Shown here piece by piece: positions 36,070-45,159 of a DNA stretch of 64,000 nucleotides. The notes below the pieces were generated by a model, which saw nothing but the letters and a program-made list of their open reading frames with translations, did no database searches and was not told where the DNA came from. How positions within the stretch are numbered: the first letter of the stretch is position 1; the number at the start of each line of letters is the position of its first letter. This DNA comes from Hyphomicrobiales bacterium (GTDB lineage Bacteria; Pseudomonadota; Alphaproteobacteria; Rhizobiales; Ancalomicrobiaceae), in NCBI GenBank assembly GCA_021286855.1, contig JAJTBO010000007.1:87781-151780 (forward strand). Reading direction: 5' to 3'. The position numbers and the translations under genes are program-made.

Positions 36070-38751
36070 TCACAGACTGACGTCGATGAAGTGGCCGGAC
36101 GGCGCGCCGCCCTCGCCGCGGGTCGTCGGCGGTTCGCCGGCCGAGACGTGGACCGCCTCGACCACCAGCCGATCGTCGGCGAGCGCCGCCGTCAGTTCGC
36201 CCACGTCGGCCGCGAGCCGCCGCGCCATCTCCGGCCGTTCGATCCACAAGCCGACCGACAGGTGATCGCCGGAAAGTCCGATCTGCGCATGCACCGGTCC
36301 GATCGGCTCGACGTCGAGGGCGAAGCGCACCCGCCAGCCGGGCGCGCGTCCCGCCTCGTCCTTGCCCCCGCCCGACCCGTCGCGTTCGACCGTCATCTGC
36401 ACGATCGAGGTGCCGGCCGGCGTGGCGAGCGGCAGCTCCGCCGTCCATTCGCGCGCGCCGCGCGCCACCGGGTTGACCTCGTCGCCATGCGTGTCGAGCA
36501 CCGCATATTGCTCGAGCAGGATGCGTTGCAGCGCCCCTTCGGTGCGATCGAGCGTCCGCCGGCCGAGCGCTTCGGCCGCCTCGCGCGTCGTCGCCGTCTC
36601 TCGCGCGGCCACGCCCTGCGCGATCGGCGCCTGTCCCTTGCGCGGCGGCGGCGGCCGCGTCCCGCGCTCGCGAACCCCGCCGGCGAGCGCCGCCGCGCTG
36701 GTCGCGCCGGCCTCCTCGGCCGCCCCGAGCGCGCCGGCCGTCGACATCGTCGCCGCCGCCACGGATCCCGCAACTTCCTCGCTGCCGACCACGACCTGCG
36801 CCGCCGGTCCGAGCGCGCCGCCCGGCGCGCCCGGCGCGCCCGCAACGGGCGCCGGAGCCACGATCGGCGAGGCGGGGGGCGTCGATGAAACCGTCTCCGA
36901 CGCGCCCCCGCTCGTCGTCGGCCCCGTAGCCGAAAGCGGGGCTGTGGGCGCGGCCGCGGTCGAAACGGCCGTGGTCGCCCCGGTGGACGACGCCGCACCG
37001 CCGCTCGCCGGCCCGGCCGAACCGAGCGGCGAGGCCCCGCTCGACGAGGCCGGCGTCGCACCGGCGACGATCGTCGGCGAGGCGATCACGGTCGGAGGCG
37101 CGGACGCCGGACCCGAAGTCGTCGCGGCAGGCAACGAGGGCGAAGTCGACGGTGATGCAGGGTGCGACGGCGGCGCGCCGGCGACCGCCGCAGGATCGCG
37201 CCCCGCCGTCTGCCCCGATGCGGCGACGGCCGAGGGAGCGGCCCCCGGCGAGACCGAAGGTGCGACCGAAGGCGGAGCTCCACCCGTCGCTGCGGTCGGC
37301 GTCGGCGGGAGCCCGCTCGTCGTCGCGATCACGCCGGGCGTCGAAGCGGCGGCGGCCGTCGGTGACGATGGCGCGGCGGACGCCGCCGGGTTCGCCGCGC
37401 CTGAGGTCTGCGCAGACGCCGCCGCTGCCGGCGGGACGGATACGGCCGAGGATGCGCCGCGAGCCGGCGAAGCGTCGCTCGACGCAGAAGGCGTCGTCGC
37501 CGGGTTCGCCGATGTCGCCGTCGCCGCGGCGGGTCCGGTCGCCGGCGGCGGCGACGCGGCCGGCCTCCCGATCTGCGGCGCGGCGGCGCTCGCCGCCTCG
37601 GGCGTCTGAGCGGCGAAGAGGGAAGCGCCGGGCCCGTCAGCCCGTGCGGCGCCCGTTTCCGCCGACGCCGACGACGACGATCCCGTCGCAGGGGTCGTCG
37701 TCGGCGGCGACGGGACGGCGGGACGGCTCGCCGTCGGCGATGTCGCCGCTCCGCTCGTCGTCTCCGTCGGGTTCGATGGCGTCGCGGCCCCGCCGCCGGT
37801 CGAACCGAAAACCGGCGGGGTCGCAGCCGGTCTTGCCGAGGCCGGCGGTCCGCCATAGGCCGCCGCCGCCAGACGCGCTTGCGCCCCGACTTGGCTCTCC
37901 GCGGCGACCGCCGTCCGTCCCACCGTCGCGCCGCCGCCATAGGCGGCGCGCACCGCCAGACCGCTCGCCGAGGTCGTCGCTTCGGCGCTCCGCCCCGCGG
38001 TCGCCGACGAGGCGGACGCAGCCGGCGCGCCGGAGGTCGCGGCCGACCCGGCCGTCGTCCTACCCGGTCCCGTCGCCGCGTTGCCGCTCGCCGTCGAACC
38101 GCCGACCCAACCGCGCAACACCGCCCGCAACCCGCCGAGCAAAGCCTTGAGATCGTTCGCCGCCGCTTCGCCGCCGCCGGTCGCGGTCTGCGCCCGCGCC
38201 TCGAGGAAGAGACCCGAATTGCGGAAGGCCGAAGCCACGCTCGTCGCCGTCGGCGGCGCGTCGGCGGCGAGCCGCCCCTGCATCAAGCGGCCGACCAGCG
38301 CCGCCACCGGCTCCGGCACGCTGCCCTTCGGCGCGGAGGCGAGGCCGGCGATCGCCGCGTAGAGCGGCGCGAGCCCGCTCTGCGTCGTGACGGCGCGCGC
38401 CACCGCCCGGCCGAGCGCCTCGCGTCCCGGATCCGCCGCAGCGCTCGGGGCGCCGCCGCCGGACGTCGTCTCCGTCGCGGAGGACGAGGTGAGTTCGAGC
38501 TTCAGCGTCGATTGGCCGTCGCCGCCGGCGACCGCCCGCACTTCGAAGCGCAGGAGATCGCCGACCGCCGCCGAGGTCTGGCCGAGATCGACCTCGAGCG
38601 GCCCCTGCCGGCTCGCCAGCGTGGCGACCTGTCCGGCGAGCGCCATCACCCGCGCCTCGACGATCCGCCCCTCGGTGAGCGTCGAGAGATCGAGCCCGCT
38701 CGACGACGCCGCGAGCGCCGGTCCGACCGACAGGGACGTCTCCCCGACCAT
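36070..38751 (-). CDS. FliK-like hook-length-control domain protein with long Ala/Pro/Ser/Thr linker
   Basis: The 893-residue protein has an N-terminal ~110-residue beta-rich domain (RIVEARVMALAGQVATLASRQGPLEVDLG), a helical part to ~190, a very long low-complexity linker (~195-690) built of Ala, Ser, Thr, Pro and Gly, and a C-terminal domain of ~140 residues (WTAELPLATPAGTSIVQMTVERD ... VHAQIGLSGDHLSVGLWIERPEMARRLAADVGEL) that fits the FliK C-terminal domain. FliK measures hook length and switches export through FlhB. No flagellar genes surround it; the FlhB C-terminal homologue is the only partner. The alanine content and repeated AATPS-type runs could be mistaken for a wrong frame, but both ends are conserved-looking. 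Confidence 0.78.
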   Translation of the reverse strand: MVGETSLSVGPALAASSSGLDLSTLTEGRIVEARVMALAGQVATLASRQGPLEVDLGQTSAAVGDLLRFEVRAVAGGDGQSTLKLELTSSSATETTSGGGAPSAAADPGREALGRAVARAVTTQSGLAPLYAAIAGLASAPKGSVPEPVAALVGRLMQGRLAADAPPTATSVASAFRNSGLFLEARAQTATGGGEAAANDLKALLGGLRAVLRGWVGGSTASGNAATGPGRTTAGSAATSGAPAASASSATAGRSAEATTSASGLAVRAAYGGGATVGRTAVAAESQVGAQARLAAAAYGGPPASARPAATPPVFGSTGGGAATPSNPTETTSGAATSPTASRPAVPSPPTTTPATGSSSSASAETGAARADGPGASLFAAQTPEAASAAAPQIGRPAASPPPATGPAAATATSANPATTPSASSDASPARGASSAVSVPPAAAASAQTSGAANPAASAAPSSPTAAAASTPGVIATTSGLPPTPTAATGGAPPSVAPSVSPGAAPSAVAASGQTAGRDPAAVAGAPPSHPASPSTSPSLPAATTSGPASAPPTVIASPTIVAGATPASSSGASPLGSAGPASGGAASSTGATTAVSTAAAPTAPLSATGPTTSGGASETVSSTPPASPIVAPAPVAGAPGAPGGALGPAAQVVVGSEEVAGSVAAATMSTAGALGAAEEAGATSAAALAGGVRERGTRPPPPRKGQAPIAQGVAARETATTREAAEALGRRTLDRTEGALQRILLEQYAVLDTHGDEVNPVARGAREWTAELPLATPAGTSIVQMTVERDGSGGGKDEAGRAPGWRVRFALDVEPIGPVHAQIGLSGDHLSVGLWIERPEMARRLAADVGELTAALADDRLVVEAVHVSAGEPPTTRGEGGAPSGHFIDVSL

Positions 38752-39118
38752 CGTGCGTCTCCTCCGCGTCTCCCCGGCACGATGCTACGCCCGCCGCCCG
38801 ATCGGCGCAAAGCCGCGCCGAAGGGCGCGAATCGTCGCGTCGCTTCCCCTCCGGCGCACAGTGAACGCGATGGTCACGACGCCGTCACGAACTTGGTGTT
38901 GGAAATCGCTCGACGCCCGTCGCGTCGCTTCCTCCGAGGCGTTCTCATGTCCGCTCTGGTTCGTCTGTTCGGTCGTCTGTCCGCGCCGTCCGGTTTCGAC
39001 GCGGCGTTGCTTCTCTGCCTCCTGGGCCTGACCGGCGCGGCGCTCCTCGTCCGGTGAGCGCCTTGCCATTCTCCTCGCCGCACGGCACCGTCGAACGATC
39101 GTCCGACGAGGAGAGATC
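38752..39118. other. Intergenic region before the aminotransferase gene
   Basis: The 367-base gap between the FliK-like gene (minus) and the aminotransferase gene (plus) should hold two divergent promoters. A 36-codon reading frame at 38947-39057 is the only possible gene. I see no strong hairpin or direct repeat. Confidence 0.5.
38947..39057 (+). CDS. Possible 36-residue single-helix membrane protein
   Basis: The short frame starts at ATG 38947 after GAGGCGTTCTC and encodes a basic, then hydrophobic peptide (LVRLFGRL ... AALLLCLLGLTGAALLVR) that ends with a positively charged residue. The hydrophobic stretch is long enough for one membrane helix. I recognise no family, and in GC-rich DNA such frames occur by chance. 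It is 61 bases before the aminotransferase gene and could be its leader peptide. Confidence 0.3.
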   Translation: MSALVRLFGRLSAPSGFDAALLLCLLGLTGAALLVR

Positions 39119-40498
39119 ATGAGCGAAGCCCCTTCCCCTCCCGCCGCCCGCCACGGGATCGACGGCGCGCGCCTCGCCGCATTCCTCGCTCGCGAGCGCG
39201 CCGCCTATGTCGCCGCCCGGCCCCGGTCTGCGGCGCTGGCCGCGCGCGCCCGCGCGCACTGGCTCGACGGCGTGCCGCTGCACTGGATGACCGACTGGGG
39301 CCTGCCCTTCCCGCTCTTCGTCGCCGAAGCGCACGGCGCGACCCTCGTCGACGTCGACGGCCGGGCCCACGCCGACTTCTGCCTCGGCGACACCGGCTCG
39401 ATGTTCGGTCACGCCCCCGCGCCGGTCGTCGCCGCGATCGAGGCGCAGGCGAAGCGCGGCATGACCGCGATGATGCCGTCGGCCCTGGTTCCGGAGGTCG
39501 GCGAATTGCTCGCCGCCCGCTTCGCCCTGCCCTGGTGGCAGATCACCATGACCGCCTCCGACGCCAACCGTTCGGTGATCCGCTGGGCCCGCGCCGTCAC
39601 CGGCCGGCCGAACATCCTGATCTTCGACGGCGCCTATCACGGCGCGGTCGACGACGCCCACGTCCGCCTGAAGGACGGACGGCCGATCCTGCGTCCGGGC
39701 CTCCTCGGACAGGTCTGGGACCTGCGCGAACACACCCGCGTCGTCCCCTTCAACGATCTCGCCGCGGTCGAGGCGGCGCTGACCGACGGCTCCGTCGCCC
39801 TGGTCCTGACCGAACCGGTGATGACCAACATCGGCATGGTCCAGCCCGAGCCCGGCTTCCACGAGGGCTTGCGCGCCCTCACCCGGCGATACGGCGCGCT
39901 GCTCGCCATCGACGAGACCCACACGATCTCCTCCGGCCCCGGCGGCTACACCCGTCTCGCCGGGCTCGAGCCGGATTTCTTCGTGCTCGGCAAACCGATC
40001 GCCGGCGGCCTCCCCGCCGCCGTCTGGGGCTTCACCGACGCCGTCGCCGAGGGGATGCGCGCCGCCCGCGCCGCGACCCCCGGCTATTCCGGCATGGGCA
40101 CGACGCTGACCGCCAACGCCCTCGCCGTCGCCGCCATGCGCGCCACGTTGACCGAGGTGATGACGGATGACGCCTTCGCCCACATGACCGGCCTCGCCGG
40201 CCGTCTCGCCGCCGATCTCGAAGCCGTGCTGGCGAAGCATCGCCTGCCCTGGGTGGTCACGTCGATCGGCGCGCGCGTCGAGTTCATGCTGTCGCCGACC
40301 CGGCCGAGAAACGGCGGCGAAGCGGCGACGATCGGCGACGCCGAGATCGAGGGCGCTCTGCGCCTCGCGCTCCTGCAGCGCGGCGTGGTGATCACGCCCT
40401 TCCACAACATGATGCTGATCTCGCCGACGACCACGGCGGAGGATGTCGCCCGTCTCGTCGCCGGCCTCGACGACGCGCTCGCCGAGATCGCCGCCTGA
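39119..40498 (+). CDS. Class III PLP-dependent aminotransferase (HemL-like)
   Basis: This is a 459-residue fold-type I PLP enzyme of the class III group. The region VDGRAHADFCLGDTGSMFGHAPAPVV, TASDANRSVIRWARAVTGRPNILIFDGAYHGAVDD, LAIDETHTISSGPGG and the PLP lysine in VLGKPIAGGLPA match glutamate-1-semialdehyde aminomutase and related omega-transaminases. The T-x-S-D-A-N in place of the T-x-S-G-x-E usual in HemL and class III enzymes suggests a distinct substrate. It is likely monocistronic, with a bidirectional terminator 23 bases after the stop. Confidence 0.82.
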   Translation: MSEAPSPPAARHGIDGARLAAFLARERAAYVAARPRSAALAARARAHWLDGVPLHWMTDWGLPFPLFVAEAHGATLVDVDGRAHADFCLGDTGSMFGHAPAPVVAAIEAQAKRGMTAMMPSALVPEVGELLAARFALPWWQITMTASDANRSVIRWARAVTGRPNILIFDGAYHGAVDDAHVRLKDGRPILRPGLLGQVWDLREHTRVVPFNDLAAVEAALTDGSVALVLTEPVMTNIGMVQPEPGFHEGLRALTRRYGALLAIDETHTISSGPGGYTRLAGLEPDFFVLGKPIAGGLPAAVWGFTDAVAEGMRAARAATPGYSGMGTTLTANALAVAAMRATLTEVMTDDAFAHMTGLAGRLAADLEAVLAKHRLPWVVTSIGARVEFMLSPTRPRNGGEAATIGDAEIEGALRLALLQRGVVITPFHNMMLISPTTTAEDVARLVAGLDDALAEIAA

Positions 40499-40520
40499 GC
40501 CGACGAGAGAGCCGACAAAA

Positions 40521-40555
40521 GAAAAACGCCGCCGAAATCGGCGGCGTTTTTCTTC
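40521..40555. terminator. Bidirectional rho-independent terminator
   Basis: AACGCCGCCGA and TCGGCGGCGTT are paired arms with A/T runs on both outer sides (GAAAAA and TTTTTC), so transcripts from the aminotransferase (plus) and the small membrane protein (minus) can both end here. Confidence 0.9.
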
Positions 40556-40574
40556 CCCGAACGTCCGGGTCGGT

Positions 40575-40733
40575 TCAGATGAACTGGCCGAGATAGAGAA
40601 CCGCGTCGGTGACCGCCAGCGCGGCGATGATCGCCAACGCAGCCCGCACCAGACGCCGGTCGCGACGCGACACGCCGATCTTCTCATTCCCCTGCGACAC
40701 CGACGCCACGACGCCTTCCCCGATGACAGACAT
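40575..40733 (-). CDS. Small (52-residue) single-pass membrane protein
   Basis: The frame starts at ATG 40733, with GGGGGATTTC directly upstream, and encodes a short soluble N-terminus (SVIGEGVVASVSQGNEKIGV), a basic segment (SRRDRRLVR) and one membrane helix (AALAIIAALAVTDAVLYLGQF) at the C-terminus. The strong ribosome-binding site, positive-inside pattern and a terminator 20 bases downstream support a real gene. I recognise no family. It sits between the aminotransferase gene (convergent) and recJ (same strand, upstream). Confidence 0.65.
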   Translation of the reverse strand: MSVIGEGVVASVSQGNEKIGVSRRDRRLVRAALAIIAALAVTDAVLYLGQFI

Positions 40734-40834
40734 GAAATCCCCCGAACGGATCGAAACTTCACGATGGAAGCATCGAATCCTTCATCTTACCGATCGATGA
40801 ATCGTTGCCCCCAAAAACGGGAAATTCCAGGGCG

Positions 40835-42658
40835 TCACAAGCCCCGGATCCGCGGTTCGGCCACATCGACGACACGAAGTTGCACTCTTGCATCACCTTG
40901 CCAGTGGTCCAGGCCGAGCGCGCCGACGACGTGCAGCGGCCGGCCGCGCGCGCCGAGGATCGTCTTCCCCATCGGTTCGGCCGCCGCGCGGAAGGCGATC
41001 GCCTTGAGGCTCGCCCCGTCGCCGCTCGAAAGCGACAGCCGCACGTGCCCCTGGCCCACTTCGTCTGCGAAGGCGACCCGATGCGCCGGAAAGGCGAACA
41101 ACGGCTCGGGATGGCCCGACCCGTAGGGCCCCGCCTTCTCCAGCGTCTCGACCAGCTCCACCGTCGCGCCGCGCGCCGTCAGCGCTCCGTCGACGGCGAG
41201 GCTCCGTTCGGCGAGCGCCGTCTCGACGCCGGCGGCCAATCGTTCGGCGAGGAAGTCGCGCACCGCGTCGAGCCGCTCGCGCGCCACGGTGAGGCCGGCC
41301 GCCATGGCGTGGCCGCCGCCCTTGACGAGCAGCCCCGCCTCGACCGCCGCCCGGACCGCCGCGCCGAGATCGACCCCGCCGACCGACCGGCCGGAGCCGA
41401 CGCCGAGTTCGCCGCGATCGAAGGCGACCGCGAAGGCCGGCCGACGCCAACGCTCCTTCAGCCGTGACGCGATCAGCCCGACCACGCCCGGATGCCAATC
41501 GGGCGAGGAGGCGATCACCACCGGCCCCGGATCGGTCCCGTAGTGGGCCACCACCTGCGCGTCGGCCTCCTCGACCATCGCCGCCTCCATGAGCTGACGC
41601 TCCTTGTTGAGCCGGTCGAGTTCGGCGGCGATCCGTTCGGCCTCGACCGGATCGTCGGTGGCGAGCAGGCGTGCGCCGAGCCCGGCGTCGCCGATGCGGC
41701 CGCCGGCGTTGATCCGCGGCCCGATCAGGAAGCCGAGATGGTAGGGCGACAGCGGCCCCGACACCCGCGCCACCGCCGCGAGCGCCGCGAGGCCGGCGTT
41801 GCCGCGCCGCCGCGCCACCTGCAGCCCCTTGACCACGAAGGCGCGGTTGAGCCCGACGAGCGGCACCACGTCGGCGACCGTGCCGAGCGCCACGAGATCG
41901 AGCAGGCTCAGCAGATCCGGCTCGCGCCGGCCGGCGAAGAAGTTGCGCCGGCGAAGTTCCCGATTGAGCGCCACCAGCGTCACGAAGGCGACGCCGACCG
42001 CCGAGAGATGGCCGAGACCGGAGAGATCGTCGTGCCGGTTGGGATTGATCACCGCCGCCGCCGGCGGCAGTTCGACGCCGCAGCCGTGATGATCGACCAC
42101 CACGGCGTCGAGCCCGAGCCGGCGGGCGTGGGCGAGCGCCTCGTGGCTGGTCGAGCCACAGTCGAGGGTGACGAGAAGCCGCGCGCCCTGCCCCGCCAGC
42201 CCCTCGATCGCCTCCGGGTTCGGGCCGTAGCCTTCGATCAGGCGGTCCGGCACATAGACGATCGGATCGGCCCCGAGCGCCAGGAGATGCCGACGCATCA
42301 CCGCGGCGGAGGTCGCCCCATCGACGTCGTAGTCGGCGAAGAGCGCGATCTTCTCGCCGCGCTCGACCGCGTCGGCGATCCGGGCGACGCCCGTATCCAT
42401 CGCCGTGACGATCGACGGGTCGGGCAGCAGGTCCTTGATGGTCGGGTCGAGAAAGGCGAGCGCCGCCTCGGCGTCGACGCCGCGCGCCGTCAGCACCCGC
42501 GCCACGATCTCCGGCAGATCGAGCCGCTGCGCGAGGCCGAGCGCCCGCGCCGCGCCGACCGCATCGAGCCGATCGCGCCACGTCCGTCCGGACGCCGACG
42601 AGGTGACGTCGAGCACGGCGCGATCGGCGCCTTCGTCGGAAAATCCGCTCAGGCGCAT
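40835..42658 (-). CDS. recJ: Single-stranded-DNA-specific exonuclease RecJ
   Basis: The 607-residue protein has the DHH phosphoesterase motifs ADYDVDGATSAAV (about residues 107-119), LDCGSTS, VDHHGC (DHH), then the DHHA1 part (GLIASRLKERWRRPAFAVAFDRGELGVGSGRS) and a C-terminal OB-like domain. RecJ digests single-stranded DNA 5' to 3' in recombination and mismatch and base-excision repair, with Mn2+ or Mg2+. GAGGAGGGAGCG precedes the ATG. It is the last gene of the hom-glpX-recJ group, 25 bases after glpX, an order conserved in many alphaproteobacteria. Confidence 0.95.
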   Translation of the reverse strand: MRLSGFSDEGADRAVLDVTSSASGRTWRDRLDAVGAARALGLAQRLDLPEIVARVLTARGVDAEAALAFLDPTIKDLLPDPSIVTAMDTGVARIADAVERGEKIALFADYDVDGATSAAVMRRHLLALGADPIVYVPDRLIEGYGPNPEAIEGLAGQGARLLVTLDCGSTSHEALAHARRLGLDAVVVDHHGCGVELPPAAAVINPNRHDDLSGLGHLSAVGVAFVTLVALNRELRRRNFFAGRREPDLLSLLDLVALGTVADVVPLVGLNRAFVVKGLQVARRRGNAGLAALAAVARVSGPLSPYHLGFLIGPRINAGGRIGDAGLGARLLATDDPVEAERIAAELDRLNKERQLMEAAMVEEADAQVVAHYGTDPGPVVIASSPDWHPGVVGLIASRLKERWRRPAFAVAFDRGELGVGSGRSVGGVDLGAAVRAAVEAGLLVKGGGHAMAAGLTVARERLDAVRDFLAERLAAGVETALAERSLAVDGALTARGATVELVETLEKAGPYGSGHPEPLFAFPAHRVAFADEVGQGHVRLSLSSGDGASLKAIAFRAAAEPMGKTILGARGRPLHVVGALGLDHWQGDARVQLRVVDVAEPRIRGL

Positions 42659-42683
42659 CGCTCCCTCCTCGCGTCGCCCGCCG

Positions 42684-43691
42684 TCATCCCTCGAACTTGT
42701 CGAGCTGGGTGTGGCGCGCCCGGATCCACCGCACCGTGCCGGTCGACGAGCGCATCACCACCGTATGGGTGGTGACCTGGTTGCGCCCGAACTTGACGCC
42801 CTGCAGGAAGTTTCCGTCGGTGACGCCGGTCGCGGCGAACAGCACGTCGCCGCGGACCATGTCGTCGAGGCCGTAGATCTTGCGCGGGTCCTCGATGCCG
42901 AGGGCGCGGGCGCGGGCCACCTTGTCGGGCCGGTCGAGCATCAGCCGCCCCTCCATCTGCCCGCCGATGCACCGGAGCGCCGCCGCCGCCAGCACGCCCT
43001 CCGGCGCGCCGCCGATGCCCATGTAGATGTCGATGCCGGTCTCCTCCGGCTCGGTGGTGTGGATGACCCCGGTGACGTCGCCGTCGCCGATCAGGCGGAT
43101 CGAGGCGCCGGTCGCCCTGACCTCCTCGATCAGACGCGCATGGCGCGGACGATCGAGGATGCAGGCGGTGATCTCCTCGATCGGCCGGCCCTTGGCCTCG
43201 GCGAGCGCCGTCAGGTTCTCCGACGGCGTCCGATCGAGGCCGACGAGCCCGGCCGGATAGCCCGGCCCGATGGCGATCTTGTCCATGTAGACGTCCGGCG
43301 CCTTCAGGAGCCCCCCGGCCTCGGCGATCGCCACCACGGTGATCGAGTTGGGCAGGTTCTTGGCGCAGATCGTGGTGCCTTCGAGCGCCACAACGGCGAT
43401 GTCGACGGCCGGACCGCGGCCGGCGCCGACCTTCTCGCCGATCCAAAGCTTCTCGACTTCGTCGCGTTCGCCCTCGCCGATCACCACCGTGCCGTCGACC
43501 GGCAGGCGCGCCAGCTCGTCGCACATCGCCTCGACCGCGACGCGGTCGGCCGCCATTTCGTCGCCGCGGCCCCTGAGCCGCGCCGCCGCCACCGCCGTGC
43601 GCTCGGTGGCGCGCGCCAATTCGAGCGTCAGGATCCGATCGAGAGCCGCGCCCTCGTCCGCCTTGCGAACCTTCGTCTTCGCCGAAGACAT
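42684..43691 (-). CDS. glpX: Class II fructose-1,6-bisphosphatase GlpX
   Basis: The 335-residue enzyme is recognisable by VVIGEGERDEVEKL (metal-binding Glu residues), GPAVDIAVVALEGTTICAKNLPNS (Li+-sensitive phosphatase-type DxxEGT), the MDKIAIGPGYP loop and YMGIGGAPEGVLAAAALRC. It hydrolyses fructose-1,6-bisphosphate in gluconeogenesis and, in some alphaproteobacteria, also sedoheptulose-1,7-bisphosphate. GAGGAGACGGACG precedes the ATG. It lies 57 bases after hom and 25 before recJ and is very probably cotranscribed. Confidence 0.95.
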   Translation of the reverse strand: MSSAKTKVRKADEGAALDRILTLELARATERTAVAAARLRGRGDEMAADRVAVEAMCDELARLPVDGTVVIGEGERDEVEKLWIGEKVGAGRGPAVDIAVVALEGTTICAKNLPNSITVVAIAEAGGLLKAPDVYMDKIAIGPGYPAGLVGLDRTPSENLTALAEAKGRPIEEITACILDRPRHARLIEEVRATGASIRLIGDGDVTGVIHTTEPEETGIDIYMGIGGAPEGVLAAAALRCIGGQMEGRLMLDRPDKVARARALGIEDPRKIYGLDDMVRGDVLFAATGVTDGNFLQGVKFGRNQVTTHTVVMRSSTGTVRWIRARHTQLDKFEG

Positions 43692-43748
43692 CGTCCGTCT
43701 CCTCTCCCGCGTCGCGGCTTCATGGGCTCGCGACGCGTGTCGCCTTCT

Positions 43749-45074
43749 TCAGAAGGTCTCGATCCGAATGAATCGCGGCGGGCTCGAGACGTGACCGTCT
43801 TTTTCCACATCCGCCAGAGCGGCTCGGATCGCCGTCTCCGTGGTCTGATAGGTCAACATGATCACCGGCTGCGGCTCGCTCGCCCGCTGATCGGCCGGCG
43901 CGTCGGCCGACGGGCGGCGCGAACGCTGCACGATCGATTCGAGGCTGATGCCGCGTTCCGCCATCCGCGTCGCGATCGCCGCGAAGGCGCCCGGCCGATC
44001 ATGCACCATCAAGCGCACATAATAACCGCCGGAATGGCCGGCGACGTTCGACTTGAGATAGGGAGCCATGTGCTCGGACGGCTTGCCCATCGTCGACAGC
44101 GCCGTGCCGCGCGCGATGTCGGCGATGTCGGAGACGACCGACGAGGCCGTCGCGTCGCCGCCCGCGCCCGGGCCGACCAACATCAGCTGACCGACGAAGT
44201 CGGCCTCGACCGCCACCGCGTTGAGCACGCCGTCGATCCGCGCGATCGCCGAAGACTTCGGCACCATCGTCGGATGCACCCGCTGCTCGATGCCGCCGCC
44301 TTCCGCCCGTTCGGCGATGCCGAGCAGCTTGATCTTGTAGCCGAGCTCGTCCGCCTTCTCGATGTCGTCGAGGGTGATCGCCTCGACGCCCTCGATCGAG
44401 ATCGCGTCGACGTCGATCTGGGTGCCGAAGGCGAGCGAGGTGAGCAGCGCCAGCTTGTGCGCCGTGTCGAAACCGCCGACGTCGAAGGTCGGATCGGCCT
44501 CGGCGTAGCCGAGCCGCTGCGCTTCCTTCACGCAGGTGTCGAACGACAGCCGTTCGGTCTGCATCCGGGTCAGGATGTAGTTGCAGGTGCCGTTGAGGAT
44601 GCCGAACACCCGCGTCACCGAATTGCCGGCGAGGCTCTCGCGCAGCGTCTTGATGATCGGGATGCCGCCGGCGACCGCCGCCTCGAAGTTGAGGCTGACG
44701 CCCTTTTCTTCCGCCATCCGCGCCAGCTCGACGCCGTGCCGGGCGAGCAGCGCCTTGTTGGCGGTGACTACGTGTTTGCCCGAAGCGAGCGCCGCCCGGA
44801 CCGAGGCTTCGGCCGCGCCGCCCGCCCCGCCCATCAACTCGACGAAGACGTCGATGTCCGGGCTTTCGGCGAGCTTCACCGGATCCTGGAACCAGTTGAC
44901 CGAAGCGAGATCGACGCCGCGATCCTTGGTGCGGTCGCGCGCCGAGACGGCGCGCACCACGATCTTTCGGCCGCAGCGCTGCGACAGATCATCGGCATGT
45001 TTCTGCAGGACGCGGACGACGGAGGCGCCGACGACGCCGAGACCGGCGATGCCCAGGCGGAGAGTGGATTGCAT
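43749..45074 (-). CDS. hom: Homoserine dehydrogenase
   Basis: The 441-residue enzyme has an N-terminal NAD(P) fold (LGIAGLGVVGASVVRVL), a catalytic domain (AVAGGIPIIKTLRESLAGNSVTRVFGILNGTCNYILTRM, EADPTFDVGGFDTAHKLALL with the catalytic Lys/Asp set) and a C-terminal ACT domain (~350-430, YYVRLMVHDRPGAFAAIATRMAERGISLESIVQ) for allosteric inhibition, probably by threonine. It reduces aspartate semialdehyde to homoserine for threonine and methionine. It is preceded by an aminotransferase gene 85 bases upstream, the usual rhizobial order. Confidence 0.95.
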   Translation of the reverse strand: MQSTLRLGIAGLGVVGASVVRVLQKHADDLSQRCGRKIVVRAVSARDRTKDRGVDLASVNWFQDPVKLAESPDIDVFVELMGGAGGAAEASVRAALASGKHVVTANKALLARHGVELARMAEEKGVSLNFEAAVAGGIPIIKTLRESLAGNSVTRVFGILNGTCNYILTRMQTERLSFDTCVKEAQRLGYAEADPTFDVGGFDTAHKLALLTSLAFGTQIDVDAISIEGVEAITLDDIEKADELGYKIKLLGIAERAEGGGIEQRVHPTMVPKSSAIARIDGVLNAVAVEADFVGQLMLVGPGAGGDATASSVVSDIADIARGTALSTMGKPSEHMAPYLKSNVAGHSGGYYVRLMVHDRPGAFAAIATRMAERGISLESIVQRSRRPSADAPADQRASEPQPVIMLTYQTTETAIRAALADVEKDGHVSSPPRFIRIETF

Positions 45075-45159
45075 GGAAGGCTTCCCGGAAGGACCGGACG
45101 AGCGAGGCGCCGAGCCGACGCCTCGCCCGAACCGTAGGTTCGGACGAGGACGGAGGCGA

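Noticed and set aside
36362..37609. Plus-strand open frame opposite the FliK-like linker
   Set aside because: The frame is open only because both strands of the Ala/Ser/Pro/Thr-coding repeat lack stops; the translation is low complexity with no domain.
38785..39120. 111-codon minus-strand frame between the FliK-like and aminotransferase genes
   Set aside because: Arg/Gln-rich residues, no ribosome-binding site and no domain; probably chance.
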